DNA of 14,942 bases from the NCBI GenBank assembly GCA_003545155.1, contig DQCH01000065.1:2917-17858 (forward strand). The letters run 5' to 3'. The position numbers were made by a program, and so were the translations under genes. Positions 1 to 5,953 of the stretch are shown here, in pieces. This stretch comes from Candidatus Acetothermia bacterium. GTDB lineage: Bacteria; Bipolaricaulota; Bipolaricaulia; UBA7950; UBA9294. The notes under the pieces are model-generated. The model saw only the letters and a list, made by a program, of their open reading frames with translations, was not told where the DNA came from and searched no databases. Position 1 is the first letter of the stretch. The number at the start of each line of letters is the position of its first letter.

Positions 1-263
1 TCGTCGATAGGAATGGCGGACAAGGTCTGGATTTTCACGCTGCCACGTGCACCGAGCTCCATGGAAACGCGAGCGATCGATGCAAGATCGGGCGCCTCGA
101 CAACACTCACAAAATCGTACGCTCCCAAGGTAGCGTACTGGTGCAGGACGTGGGCGCCGAACTCCTCGATTTCGTGATTCACTTCCTTTATTCGATCCGG
201 ATTGTTCTTTATCGTCGCCGCTCCCTCGTCGGTCAGCCGACTGAGCAGGATATAAGTCGCCAT
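1..263 (-). CDS. GYD-domain protein, partial (C-terminus beyond window)
   Basis: The minus strand is open from an ATG at 263 to the window edge, giving 87 codons. It begins MATYILLSRLTDEGAATIKN and contains GAHVLHQYATLGAYDFVSVV, which carries the GxYD core that names the GYD family (PF08734), followed by the usual PDLASIARVSMELGARGSV segment. Family members are about 95-100 residues long, so only the last few residues are missing. They are small soluble ferredoxin-like-fold proteins of unknown biochemical role, and I assign none. An AAGGAGG ribosome binding site lies 7 bases upstream, so the start is secure. A plausible promoter sits at 294-323. The gene points away from the defence cluster and is probably core genome. 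Confidence 0.88.
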   Translation of the reverse strand, partial: MATYILLSRLTDEGAATIKNNPDRIKEVNHEIEEFGAHVLHQYATLGAYDFVSVVEAPDLASIARVSMELGARGSVKIQTLSAIPID

Positions 264-293
264 AAAGATACCTCCTTTATTGCACGATGAACC

Positions 294-323
294 ACTATAC
301 AGCGTCGATGCCCTCATACGCAA
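294..323 (-). promoter_or_regulatory. Putative sigma70 promoter of the GYD gene
   Basis: On the minus strand a TTGCGT -35 (318-323) and a TATAGT -10 (294-299) are separated by 18 bases, about 30 bases upstream of the ATG at 263. The match and position are good, but this is pattern recognition only. Confidence 0.4.
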
Positions 324-337
324 CTCCTCAATAACCG

Positions 338-415
338 CCAACTCTTACTCCGGACTCCCGACTGACGACTCTCCGACCGGCTACTAACCACTTACCATCG
401 TCTACCCACTACAAA
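338..415 (-). repeat. Degenerate tandem repeat with about 7-bp period
   Basis: Read on the minus strand, this gene-free stretch splits into heptamers such as GTAGTGG, GTAGACG, GTGGTTA, GTAGCCG, AGTCGTC, AGTCGGG, AGTCCGG. They share an AGTNGG-like core. The plus strand is correspondingly poor in G. No ORF with coding character crosses it. It looks like an eroded short tandem repeat between the GYD gene and the decayed restriction locus. Confidence 0.4.
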
Positions 416-419
416 CCAA

Positions 420-448
420 TTGTCTCCATGCGCCCTCAACGATAGACT
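420..448 (+). promoter_or_regulatory. Possible promoter for leader copy 1
   Basis: TTGTCT (420-425) and TAGACT (443-448) are spaced by 17 bases, about 30 bases before leader copy 1. The match to the sigma70 consensus is moderate. It could drive the leader, the hsdM remnant and the toxin-antitoxin pair. Confidence 0.25.
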
Positions 449-476
449 CTACTAGATACGATTAAATGATCTATCA

Positions 477-575
477 AAGAGGAAAGGCGAGACTGTGAGG
501 TTGACGGCAGAGATAGTCTTTGAAATAGGTTTTGAGGCCCTAGGGTGGAGTGCTCGTGGGGCACTTTTCTCTGTG
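477..575 (+). repeat. Leader repeat, copy 1 (upstream of hsdM remnant 1)
   Basis: This block aligns without gaps to 2605-2703 at a constant offset of 2128, with 13 mismatches over 99 bases by my count. About 40 bases from 489 are identical. In the second copy it lies just before an hsdM start, so it is probably the leader of the ancestral hsdM operon. It ends with a small hairpin, AGTGC/GCACT at 549-565, followed by T-rich sequence, which resembles a weak intrinsic terminator or attenuator. Confidence 0.7.
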
Positions 576-586
576 GAGAAGGATAG

Positions 587-721
587 GAGTATAACGAGCC
601 GTTCGAGGAGAAGATGGCTCGGCTGACCTCGGAACTCTCCGCGCAGTTCGTCGAATCGCGCAAGCTGGAACAGCAGCTCCGTAAGAACCTAGAGGAGTTG
701 GGATGGTGGATAGACGTATAA
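587..721 (+). pseudogene. hsdM: hsdM 3'-end remnant 1 (type I restriction methyltransferase tail)
   Basis: An open frame of 44 codons begins right after a stop at 584-586. It encodes EYNEPFEEKMARLTSELSAQ, then FVESRKLEQQLRKNLEELGW and a short tail ending at TAA 719-721. The pattern EPFEEKM-RLT-L-QF-ES-KLE-I-NL--LG is characteristic of the coiled-coil C-terminus of HsdM. No methyltransferase core (NPPF/NPPY, SAM loop) precedes it; the sequence jumps directly from leader copy 1 into the tail, so about 450 residues are missing. Its last 19 bases overlap the DUF4258 toxin gene, and its GAGGAG supplies that gene's ribosome binding site. Family identity is from motif memory and would be settled by an HsdM profile search. 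Confidence 0.78.
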
Positions 722-984
722 TCTTTCGTGTTCATGCATTGCAGCGCATGTTCGAACGCGGGATAACTAGCAAGGATGTACATAATGTATTGGAGACGGG
801 TGAGACAATCGAGAGTTATCCCGATGATCAGCCGTATCCAAGCCGTCTGGTTCTAGGCTGGAGAGGAGAGCGACCGTTGCATACGGTTGTGGCCGATAAT
901 GTGGATGCAGATACGTTGATTGTGGTCACTGTTTACGAACCGGACCCTGCTTTATGGAAGGAAGGGTTCAGGAGGAGGAGATAA
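703..984 (+). CDS. DUF4258-family protein, probable toxin of a toxin-antitoxin pair
   Basis: This 93-residue protein starts MVDRRIIFRVHALQRMFERG and has the DUF4258 hallmarks: an N-terminal His plus RMFERGIT motif, then a central segment with PSRLVLGW, and a C-terminal strand pair LIVVTVYEPDPALW. Proteins of this family have a RelE/MqsR-like small fold and are commonly encoded next to YgiT-type zinc-finger proteins, as here. A role as translation-inhibiting toxin is inferred from that pairing; the activity is not visible in the sequence. GAGGAG lies 5 bases before the ATG and sits inside the hsdM remnant. The stop (TAA, 982-984) overlaps the next ATG by one base, indicating translational coupling. 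Confidence 0.8.
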   Translation: MVDRRIIFRVHALQRMFERGITSKDVHNVLETGETIESYPDDQPYPSRLVLGWRGERPLHTVVADNVDADTLIVVTVYEPDPALWKEGFRRRR

Positions 985-1220
985 TGAAATGTGTGATCTG
1001 TAAACAAGGGGAGACGCGGCCGGGCAAGACCACTGTCACCCTGCAGCGGAACGGGGTAACGCTGGTGATTCGGAACGTCCCGGCGGAGGTGTGCGAGAAC
1101 TGCGGCGAGGCATATGTGGACGAGTCCACGGCGCATGAGCTTTTGTACCGTGCGGAAGATACGGCGCGGGCCGGCGTGATGGTGGACGTCCGCGAATACG
1201 TTGGCACAACAGGGAAATAG
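984..1220 (+). CDS. YgiT/MqsA-type zinc-finger protein, probable antitoxin
   Basis: This 78-residue protein starts MKCVICKQGETRPGKTTVTL. It has two CxxC pairs (Cys3/Cys6 and Cys37/Cys40, CENCGEAYVD), the zinc-binding N-terminal domain of MqsA-like antitoxins called YgiT-type zinc finger. The helix-turn-helix half of full MqsA is absent, so this is the short form usually found beside DUF4258 toxins. An ATG at 954 in the same frame would extend it, but the ATG at 984 is preferred: GGAGGAGG ends 3-5 bases upstream, and it overlaps the toxin stop. The stop TAG at 1218-1220 runs straight into hsdM remnant 2, so this cassette sits between two hsdM tails. Confidence 0.82.
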   Translation: MKCVICKQGETRPGKTTVTLQRNGVTLVIRNVPAEVCENCGEAYVDESTAHELLYRAEDTARAGVMVDVREYVGTTGK

Positions 1221-1294
1221 CGCTGTTTGCCGAGTCGCGACGGCTGGAAGATGAGATCCGCAGGAACCTGAAGAGGGTGGGGTTTGATGTCTGA
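1220..1294 (+). pseudogene. hsdM: hsdM 3'-end remnant 2
   Basis: Twenty-four codons plus TGA encode ALFAESRRLEDEIRRNLKRV followed by GFDV and the stop. This matches the end of remnant 1 (QFVESRKLEQQLRKNLEEL) and of remnant 3 (RNLKGLGFDV). It begins immediately at the antitoxin stop codon without a start of its own, so it is not a gene. An ATG at 1287 overlaps its stop exactly as the truncated DUF1016 start overlaps remnant 3. That frame runs 40 codons without recognisable homology. Confidence 0.75.
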
Positions 1295-1398
1295 GCAGCG
1301 CGCTCCGCGAGGTCAAGATGAGGGATACGCACAGCCTGCGCGAGAAACGTTGACGGGAAATCTGCCACAAGCTGCGGCAGTACCAGGAGCATTGAGAC
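1295..1398 (+). other. Short spacer between hsdM remnant 2 and DUF1016 gene
   Basis: I see no gene here. The frame opened by the ATG at 1287 (MSEQRAPRGQDEGYAQPARE...) crosses it and ends at a TGA overlapping the next start, without recognisable homology. CAGGAG at 1384-1389 serves as the ribosome binding site of the DUF1016 gene, 9 bases before its ATG. Confidence 0.5.
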
Positions 1399-2466
1399 AT
1401 GGAGAATGAGCTGACAAAATCCGGCAATCCACCTTTGGTACCCAAAGATCTACTGGGCGATATTCGCAGACTCATCGAAGAGACACGCTCGGCCGTCGCA
1501 ACAACGGTCAATGTCAGAATGACCGTGCTCTACTGGCAAATCGGCAAGCGGATTAACGAGGAAATTCTCGAAGGAAAGCGGGCTGGATATGGTGAGGAGA
1601 TTGTCTCTACACTGTCGCGACAATTGACCGTGGAGTACGGCTCCGGCTTTGCGGCCAAGAACCTTCGGCATATGATGAAGTTCGCTGAGACTTTCCCCAA
1701 TGAAGTAATTGTCTCTACACTGTGGAGACAATTAAGCTGGTCGCACTTCAAAGAGATCATGTACCTGAAAGATCCCCTGCAACGTGAATTCTACGCCGCG
1801 ATGTGCCGCGCTGAGGGCTGGAGCGTCCGTACCTTGCGGAAAAAGATCGACTCCATGCTCTACGAGCGCACCGCTATTTCCAAAAAGCCCGAAGAACTGG
1901 CGAAGAAGGAGCTGGCAGAATTACGGAATGAAGACCGTATGTCGCCCGACCTGGTCTTCCGTGATCCGTATGTGCTTGATTTCCTCAACCTGAAGGACAC
2001 TTTCAGCGAAAGGGACCTGGAAGCCGCCATCTTGCGGGAGTTGGAGTCGTTTCTTCTGGAGCTTGGGGTTGGCTTCACGTTCGTCGTCCGCCAAAAGCGC
2101 ATGGTAATCGACAATGAGGACCATTATCTCGATCTTCTGTTCTTTCACCGTAAACTCCAGCGATTGGTGGCAATTGAGCTGAAACTAGGCAGGTTCAAAG
2201 CCGCATATAAAGGCCAGATGGAGCTTTACTTGCGCTGGCTTGATAAGAACGAAATTGAAGAAGGCGAAACGTCTCCGTTAGGACTTATTCTATGTGCCGA
2301 AGGATCGCACGAACAGATCGAATTGTTGGAACTGGACAAGACATCCATTCACGTAGCTGAGTATCTCACCGAACTGCCGCCGAAGCAGGTTTTGGCACGC
2401 AAACTAAGGACAGCCATTGAAACAGCGAAAGCACAGTTGGGACAGCGTGATGAAGAGAGCGAGTGA
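1399..2466 (+). CDS. DUF1016 (YhcG-type) PD-(D/E)XK nuclease-domain protein
   Basis: This 355-residue protein is full length for the family. Residues 1-175 form the DUF1016 N-terminal domain, with VLYWQIGKRINEEIL, IVSTLSRQL and the family signature WSHFKEIMYLKDPLQREFYA, then WSVRTLRKKI. Residues about 185-340 are the PD-(D/E)XK nuclease-like domain: YLDLLFFHRKLQRLVAIELK gives candidate catalytic Asp245, Glu260 and Lys262. The family is often found with type I restriction genes and in defence islands; a nuclease role is inferred from the fold, and no substrate can be given. A CAGGAG lies 9 bases upstream of the ATG. Two small palindromes (1613-1622, 1706-1734) are embedded in the coding sequence at the repeated IVSTL-RQL segments. 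It probably belonged to an hsdM-hsdS-hsdR operon. Confidence 0.88.
   Translation: MENELTKSGNPPLVPKDLLGDIRRLIEETRSAVATTVNVRMTVLYWQIGKRINEEILEGKRAGYGEEIVSTLSRQLTVEYGSGFAAKNLRHMMKFAETFPNEVIVSTLWRQLSWSHFKEIMYLKDPLQREFYAAMCRAEGWSVRTLRKKIDSMLYERTAISKKPEELAKKELAELRNEDRMSPDLVFRDPYVLDFLNLKDTFSERDLEAAILRELESFLLELGVGFTFVVRQKRMVIDNEDHYLDLLFFHRKLQRLVAIELKLGRFKAAYKGQMELYLRWLDKNEIEEGETSPLGLILCAEGSHEQIELLELDKTSIHVAEYLTELPPKQVLARKLRTAIETAKAQLGQRDEESE
1706..1734 (+). repeat. Perfect 10-bp inverted repeat inside the DUF1016 gene
   Basis: Arms TAATTGTCTC (1706-1715) and GAGACAATTA (1725-1734) enclose a 9-base loop. They encode the second IVSTL-RQL motif. A related ATTGTC/GACAAT pair lies at 1600-1624 over the first such motif and includes the perfect palindrome TGTCGCGACA at 1613-1622. 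Confidence 0.7.
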
Positions 2467-2480
2467 CGAGAGATGGAGAG

Positions 2481-2501
2481 GTGGTCACAGATTGTGACCA
2501 C
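2481..2501 (+). repeat. Perfect 9-bp inverted repeat, possible operator upstream of leader copy 2
   Basis: Arms GTGGTCACA (2481-2489) and TGTGACCAC (2493-2501) flank the trinucleotide GAT. It lies between the stop of the DUF1016 gene and a TTCACC/TATAAT promoter, about 14 bases upstream of the -35. That position suits a regulator binding site. The half-sites are TCACA then TGTGA, the reverse order of a CRP site. Confidence 0.6.
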
Positions 2502-2514
2502 AAGCATCAATCGG

Positions 2515-2544
2515 TTCACCCCGAGGGGGAGAATTCGGTATAAT
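2515..2544 (+). promoter_or_regulatory. Putative promoter of the relic hsdM operon
   Basis: TTCACC (2515-2520) and a perfect TATAAT (2539-2544) are 18 bases apart, followed by leader copy 2 and the hsdM remnant start at 2730. The -10 is strong and the -35 moderate. Confidence 0.5.
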
Positions 2545-2604
2545 ACATGATTAAACAAGAGACGATGGGGAAATACTGTGCATGAAGAAGTAGCCTGTGT
2601 AGCG

Positions 2605-2703
2605 AAGAGGAAGGGTGAGACTGTGAGGTTGACGGCAGAGATAGTCTTTGAAATAGATTTTGAGGCCCCAGGGTAGGATGCCTGTGGGGCGTTTATCTCT
2701 GTA
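2605..2703 (+). repeat. Leader repeat, copy 2 (upstream of hsdM remnant 3)
   Basis: This is the second copy of the block at 477-575, about 87% identical by hand count and ungapped. It contains GCCCCAGG and CCTGTGGGGC arms around 2664-2690 that can pair with a small bulge, followed by GTTTATCT. It sits between a promoter and the hsdM start, where a leader or attenuator would be. A short frame, VRLTAEIVFEIDFEAPG, ends in it at a TAG; copy 1 keeps the same frame but loses that stop. Confidence 0.7.
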
Positions 2704-2729
2704 GGTAGAAATTGGAAGGCCGAGGAACT

Positions 2730-2843
2730 GTGAAGCAAAAGAAAAAGACCAACAACGGCGCGACATTGGGGTTTGAGGAGACACTGTGGCAGGCGGCGGA
2801 CAAGATGAGCAGGAACCTGAAAGGGTTGGGGTTCGATGTCTAA
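2730..2843 (+). pseudogene. hsdM: hsdM remnant 3: start and tail fused by a large internal deletion
   Basis: A GTG start opens a 37-codon frame. It encodes VKQKKKTNNGATLGFEETLW then QAADKM, the classic HsdM N-terminus (NGA-LGFE-TLW-AADKMR), followed at once by SRNLKGLGFDV, the HsdM C-terminal tail also seen in remnant 2, and TAA. About 450 residues of methyltransferase are missing, yet the frame is preserved. Remnant 2 has AAGATGAG just before CAGGAACCTGAA, and here AAGATGAG is joined directly to that sequence, suggesting a deletion at short matching sequence. The stop overlaps the ATG of the next ORF by 8 bases, the normal junction with a downstream coupled gene. It cannot be a methyltransferase. 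Confidence 0.85.
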
Positions 2844-3066
2844 GACGAAGCAGAGTTCGAATCCTTTTGAAGACGGCGATAGCGGAATTGTGCAACAACC
2901 TGTTGCACAATTCGACAGCACATCTCGAGCGGACGTGGCGCTCCTGGATTCCCTGAAGAAGCGCATCCGACAAGCACGAGTCAGAGCGGCCGTATCGGTC
3001 AATCGCGAACTCGTTCTACTCTACTGGGAGATTGGGCACCGGATTCTTACCTCTCATCTCAGATGA
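2836..3066 (+). pseudogene. Truncated second DUF1016 (YhcG-type) gene
   Basis: The ORF encodes 76 residues. Residues about 34-71 (ALLDSLKKRIRQARVRAAVS, then VNRELVLLYWEIGHRIL) match the beginning of the DUF1016 N-terminal domain, comparable to VNVRMTVLYWQIGKRI in the intact copy at 1399. The frame ends after LTSHLR, so the rest of the N-terminal domain and the whole PD-(D/E)XK domain are gone. The first 30 residues are an extension with the segment IVQQPVAQF encoded by a perfect palindrome (2885-2913). The ATG overlaps the hsdM remnant stop. The truncation point near 3055 is close to the junction with the convergent type III operon, so loss may have accompanied its arrival. Confidence 0.75.
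2885..2913 (+). repeat. Perfect 13-bp inverted repeat in coding sequence
   Basis: Arms GAATTGTGCAACA (2885-2897) and TGTTGCACAATTC (2901-2913) surround the trinucleotide ACC. It is in frame and encodes most of GIVQQPVAQFD. It has the same layout as the palindromes at 2481-2501 and 8103-8121, with long arms and a 3-base centre, but a different sequence. Confidence 0.8.
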
Positions 3067-3149
3067 TCTTTCGCGAGAGTTTCTGGAGACGAAGAAGTCA
3101 AAAGGCAAGATTAGCTCTGAGAAACCGTATCTGCCAATCCACAGGTGAG
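3067..3149. other. Convergent junction between left cluster and type III operon
   Basis: This 83-base gap holds no convincing terminator hairpin. A plus frame (DDLSREFLETKKSKGKISSE...) is open from 3062 to the TGA at 3146-3148 but has no start, and I do not recognise it. It may be the tail of a lost gene or chance. Confidence 0.3.
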
Positions 3150-5951
3150 TCAGCCCACTTCAGTCGTATCTTCATGAGAGAGCCGCTTTTTCTCCGAACT
3201 CAGAAGATCAACCACCATTCTCTTAAGTGAGGTCCAACGATCATGCTTTAGCGTGAAGTCACTCTGATTTACCCGCAGGTAACGCCAAAGCTCGCCGGTT
3301 TCTTCGGAGACATGTTTGCACCAGTAGGCCATGGCACGGTCCTTGGCTTCGGTTCCTTCCCAAACACGACCCTTGGTCTCGATGATCCAGTAGACTTCGC
3401 CGTTTTCCGCTTCTTGTACCACAACCCAGTCGGGATAGTAGAAGCCGGTGGCACCGCTCGGCTTGAGGTAGTCGATCCGAAACTCTGTGCCGGTATCCTG
3501 CTCGGTGGTCCCCAAGGCTGCAAATCGCAGAACGTCATCCGCACCATCCAAAAACCTGGCAAAGGCCTTCTCGAAGTCGTTGTAGGTGGCGACGAAGTTG
3601 AAAATGGTCTTATCGCACGAAAGAGGCGGGAGGTTGCGCCGCCAGGTAAAAGGGAGTGTTTCAGATAGTGGCCGTGGCTTGCTTTCGAACACGATCGGTA
3701 GCGCTTCCACCGTGAGCTCGCCGATCTTTCGTGCCAGGTACGCGGCGATACCTTCCTGAAGTTTTAGCCTTCTTAGGACAGCTCGGACCGCCTCATTATT
3801 AGGATCGATATCACGGTCGAAACAGCGATGCTCTAAGTATTCCTGCACGATCGGATAGAGCGTGTTAAAGACCCCTGTCAGGTTTGCAGCGCGCATAGTC
3901 TTATTTGCAATAGACGAAATTAGTTCCTGGGCCAACGGGGGTGTGCCGGTCCCAATGTCCGCTTGGTGAACTTCGGTCTCGGTTATCCCAAATTCCATTT
4001 TCAGATGGATACCTATGCGTTTGTCCAGCTCTTCCTGGTCATAGATCGGTTCCAAACTCAGAGGATTAAGAGCAGAGAGGCGTTTGTAGTTCCGCGTGTA
4101 GATGGGGAGAGTCTGCGGAAGAGCGATGTCGCAGGCGATCTTCTCTACCACCGGCGTAATCTTCACCGGTGGGGCGGGTGGCTTGGTGGTAGTCTTGATC
4201 CCAACACCCTCGATCTCAAGCTGTCTAACGAAATCCTCGAACGCCTTAGTGCCCATCACTTCTAAGGTCTGAGTTCGATCCGGCCCGATCCCCTGCATCA
4301 GCCGCAGTCCTCTTCCTACTGCCTGTTCGGGGAGGATGTGTGCTTTAGAGGTGAAGGGACGCAGCCCCAGAGCTACAGTGACGTTCTTCACGTCCCAGCC
4401 CTCTCGCAGCATGAGCACGCTGACGATGACCTTGAGCCTGTTTCGCGGAAGGTCGATATCGCGGGCAGCCTTACGGGCCTTTTCAAGGTCCTTCCTGTTG
4501 ATCTTCCCTTCCTTATCTGTGTGGATTATCAGGACTTCTTTATCCTTAAGCCCGGTCTCTTCGGTCGCAACGAGCCACTCCCCAATCCTGTCCGCGTATT
4601 TGTTCTTCTCGGCCATGATGAACAAGACCGGCTTCTGCCCAAATCCCTTGTAAGTATCATAGTGCTCTCGCCAACGGGTAAGAGCAGCGAGCAGCCAATC
4701 CCCATAGGCCTCGATGACGTTCTCCCCGGTCACCTTCTCTGGATCTTCTCGGTTTACCTGGTGGACGATCAGCGGTGCCTTGACGATACGATCCTCCACT
4801 GCCTGGGCGAGTGGATAGTCGCAGATGATCCACGGGAAGTATGCGCCATTCTGATCCTTTGGAGTTGCTGAAAAATCGAGCCAGAGTGCCAGCCCACACG
4901 GAAGCACTTCATGGATCGCAATTAAGGTCTTGTGCCACTGCAAATCCTCATCGTGCACGTGGTGCGCCTCGTCATTCAGGACGACCAGATCCCGAGAGCT
5001 CTTGATCCGATCGAGCATCGGACGGCTCTGTTTAGAAAGATCTTTGACTGGTTTCTTGCCGAGCATCGCGTCCACCGGGTTGATCGGCTTCCAATCCGTT
5101 TGACTGGAAGTGTAGATCTGTTGGATGTTGGTGAGAAACAGGTTCCCGGATGGATCCGGTTCGCTGCTCTCCCCACGGAGGATCACCTTTAGACTGAAGC
5201 ACGACTTCCACTCCGGCGGGATCAAGGGCAAATGATGAAAAATGGCGTTATCGGCGAAATCCTTCTCCAGCCGTTGGTATACAATCACGCCCGGAGCAAC
5301 CACGAGGAAGTTCGTGGAGAGGTCAGATCCTTCGACCATCAACTTATGGAAATACGACCAGACGATCGCCATCGCCATGACCACGGTCTTTCCTGAGCCA
5401 GTTGCCATCTTGAACGCGTAGCGGCGCAGGTCCTCTAGAGGGAGGTCCTGCATCTGCTCGCTCTCTTTCTCGGGGACGTAACGGGTAATCTGCCGGGTTC
5501 CGTCCATCCTCGTCTGAAAAGTGATGTCGGCACCATGCAACCGTTCTTGCGTTCCTTTGGGGTAGAAGATTCCTCTGAAGCTTCTGACAAGATCGACCGC
5601 ATCGTGGTTCTTCTCGATCTCCACAAGGTAGACCAGTGTTTCGATCGCTTCACGCTGGCCGAAGTAGTAACGCCACACGTGCCCATCGACGAGGTGATCC
5701 TCCTCAAACCAGAAGTTAAACAACCGCTCGGCAACAGGAGAGGCTCCTGGATAACCGTCTTTACGCCACTGTTGCACAGCCTGACGTAGCCGATTGACGA
5801 GGAGAAGCTTGCTCGGGCGACGGCCCTCCACGACCTCCCATTCATCCTTTACCCCTTCCTTCTTGCGAAGGTAACAGTCCGGTTCTCCGTCTGACCTTCG
5901 ATCCGGGATCTCCGGGAGATCTTTATCGTAGGAGATAACGGCTCGGGGCAT
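3150..5951 (-). CDS. res: Type III restriction enzyme Res subunit (SF2 helicase plus PD-(D/E)XK nuclease)
   Basis: This 933-residue protein has the usual Res length. SF2 motor motifs appear in order: motif I MATGSGKT (about 182-189), motif II DEAH (327-330, VVLNDEAHHVHDED), motif III SAT (361-363), GWDVKNV (518-524) and motif VI QAVGRGLR (543-550). The C-terminal endonuclease domain has YYPDW (838-842) and IIETKGR (856-862), a PD-(D/E)XK site with Asp841, Glu858 and Lys860. In type III systems Res needs Mod to recognise DNA and uses ATP-dependent motion to find a second site before cutting. The ATG at 5951 lies 2 bases after the mod stop, a typical mod-res operon. The frame is intact, so Res itself looks functional, but its partner carries a stop codon. 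Confidence 0.93.
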   Translation of the reverse strand: MPRAVISYDKDLPEIPDRRSDGEPDCYLRKKEGVKDEWEVVEGRRPSKLLLVNRLRQAVQQWRKDGYPGASPVAERLFNFWFEEDHLVDGHVWRYYFGQREAIETLVYLVEIEKNHDAVDLVRSFRGIFYPKGTQERLHGADITFQTRMDGTRQITRYVPEKESEQMQDLPLEDLRRYAFKMATGSGKTVVMAMAIVWSYFHKLMVEGSDLSTNFLVVAPGVIVYQRLEKDFADNAIFHHLPLIPPEWKSCFSLKVILRGESSEPDPSGNLFLTNIQQIYTSSQTDWKPINPVDAMLGKKPVKDLSKQSRPMLDRIKSSRDLVVLNDEAHHVHDEDLQWHKTLIAIHEVLPCGLALWLDFSATPKDQNGAYFPWIICDYPLAQAVEDRIVKAPLIVHQVNREDPEKVTGENVIEAYGDWLLAALTRWREHYDTYKGFGQKPVLFIMAEKNKYADRIGEWLVATEETGLKDKEVLIIHTDKEGKINRKDLEKARKAARDIDLPRNRLKVIVSVLMLREGWDVKNVTVALGLRPFTSKAHILPEQAVGRGLRLMQGIGPDRTQTLEVMGTKAFEDFVRQLEIEGVGIKTTTKPPAPPVKITPVVEKIACDIALPQTLPIYTRNYKRLSALNPLSLEPIYDQEELDKRIGIHLKMEFGITETEVHQADIGTGTPPLAQELISSIANKTMRAANLTGVFNTLYPIVQEYLEHRCFDRDIDPNNEAVRAVLRRLKLQEGIAAYLARKIGELTVEALPIVFESKPRPLSETLPFTWRRNLPPLSCDKTIFNFVATYNDFEKAFARFLDGADDVLRFAALGTTEQDTGTEFRIDYLKPSGATGFYYPDWVVVQEAENGEVYWIIETKGRVWEGTEAKDRAMAYWCKHVSEETGELWRYLRVNQSDFTLKHDRWTSLKRMVVDLLSSEKKRLSHEDTTEVG

Positions 5952-5953
5952 GG

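Noticed and set aside
1287..1409. ORF starting MSEQRAPRGQ at the same junction as the truncated DUF1016
   Set aside because: The protein has no recognisable similarity and ends overlapping the well-supported DUF1016 start; it is probably an accidental frame in scar sequence.
2481..2501. CRP/FNR-type binding site
   Set aside because: The half-sites are in the order TCACA...TGTGA with a 3-base gap; CRP sites have TGTGA-N6-TCACA.
2349..3002. Minus-strand open frame of 217 codons across the leader repeat and hsdM remnant
   Set aside because: It covers the end of the DUF1016 gene and the hsdM remnant on the opposite strand, and its residues look like non-coding translation.
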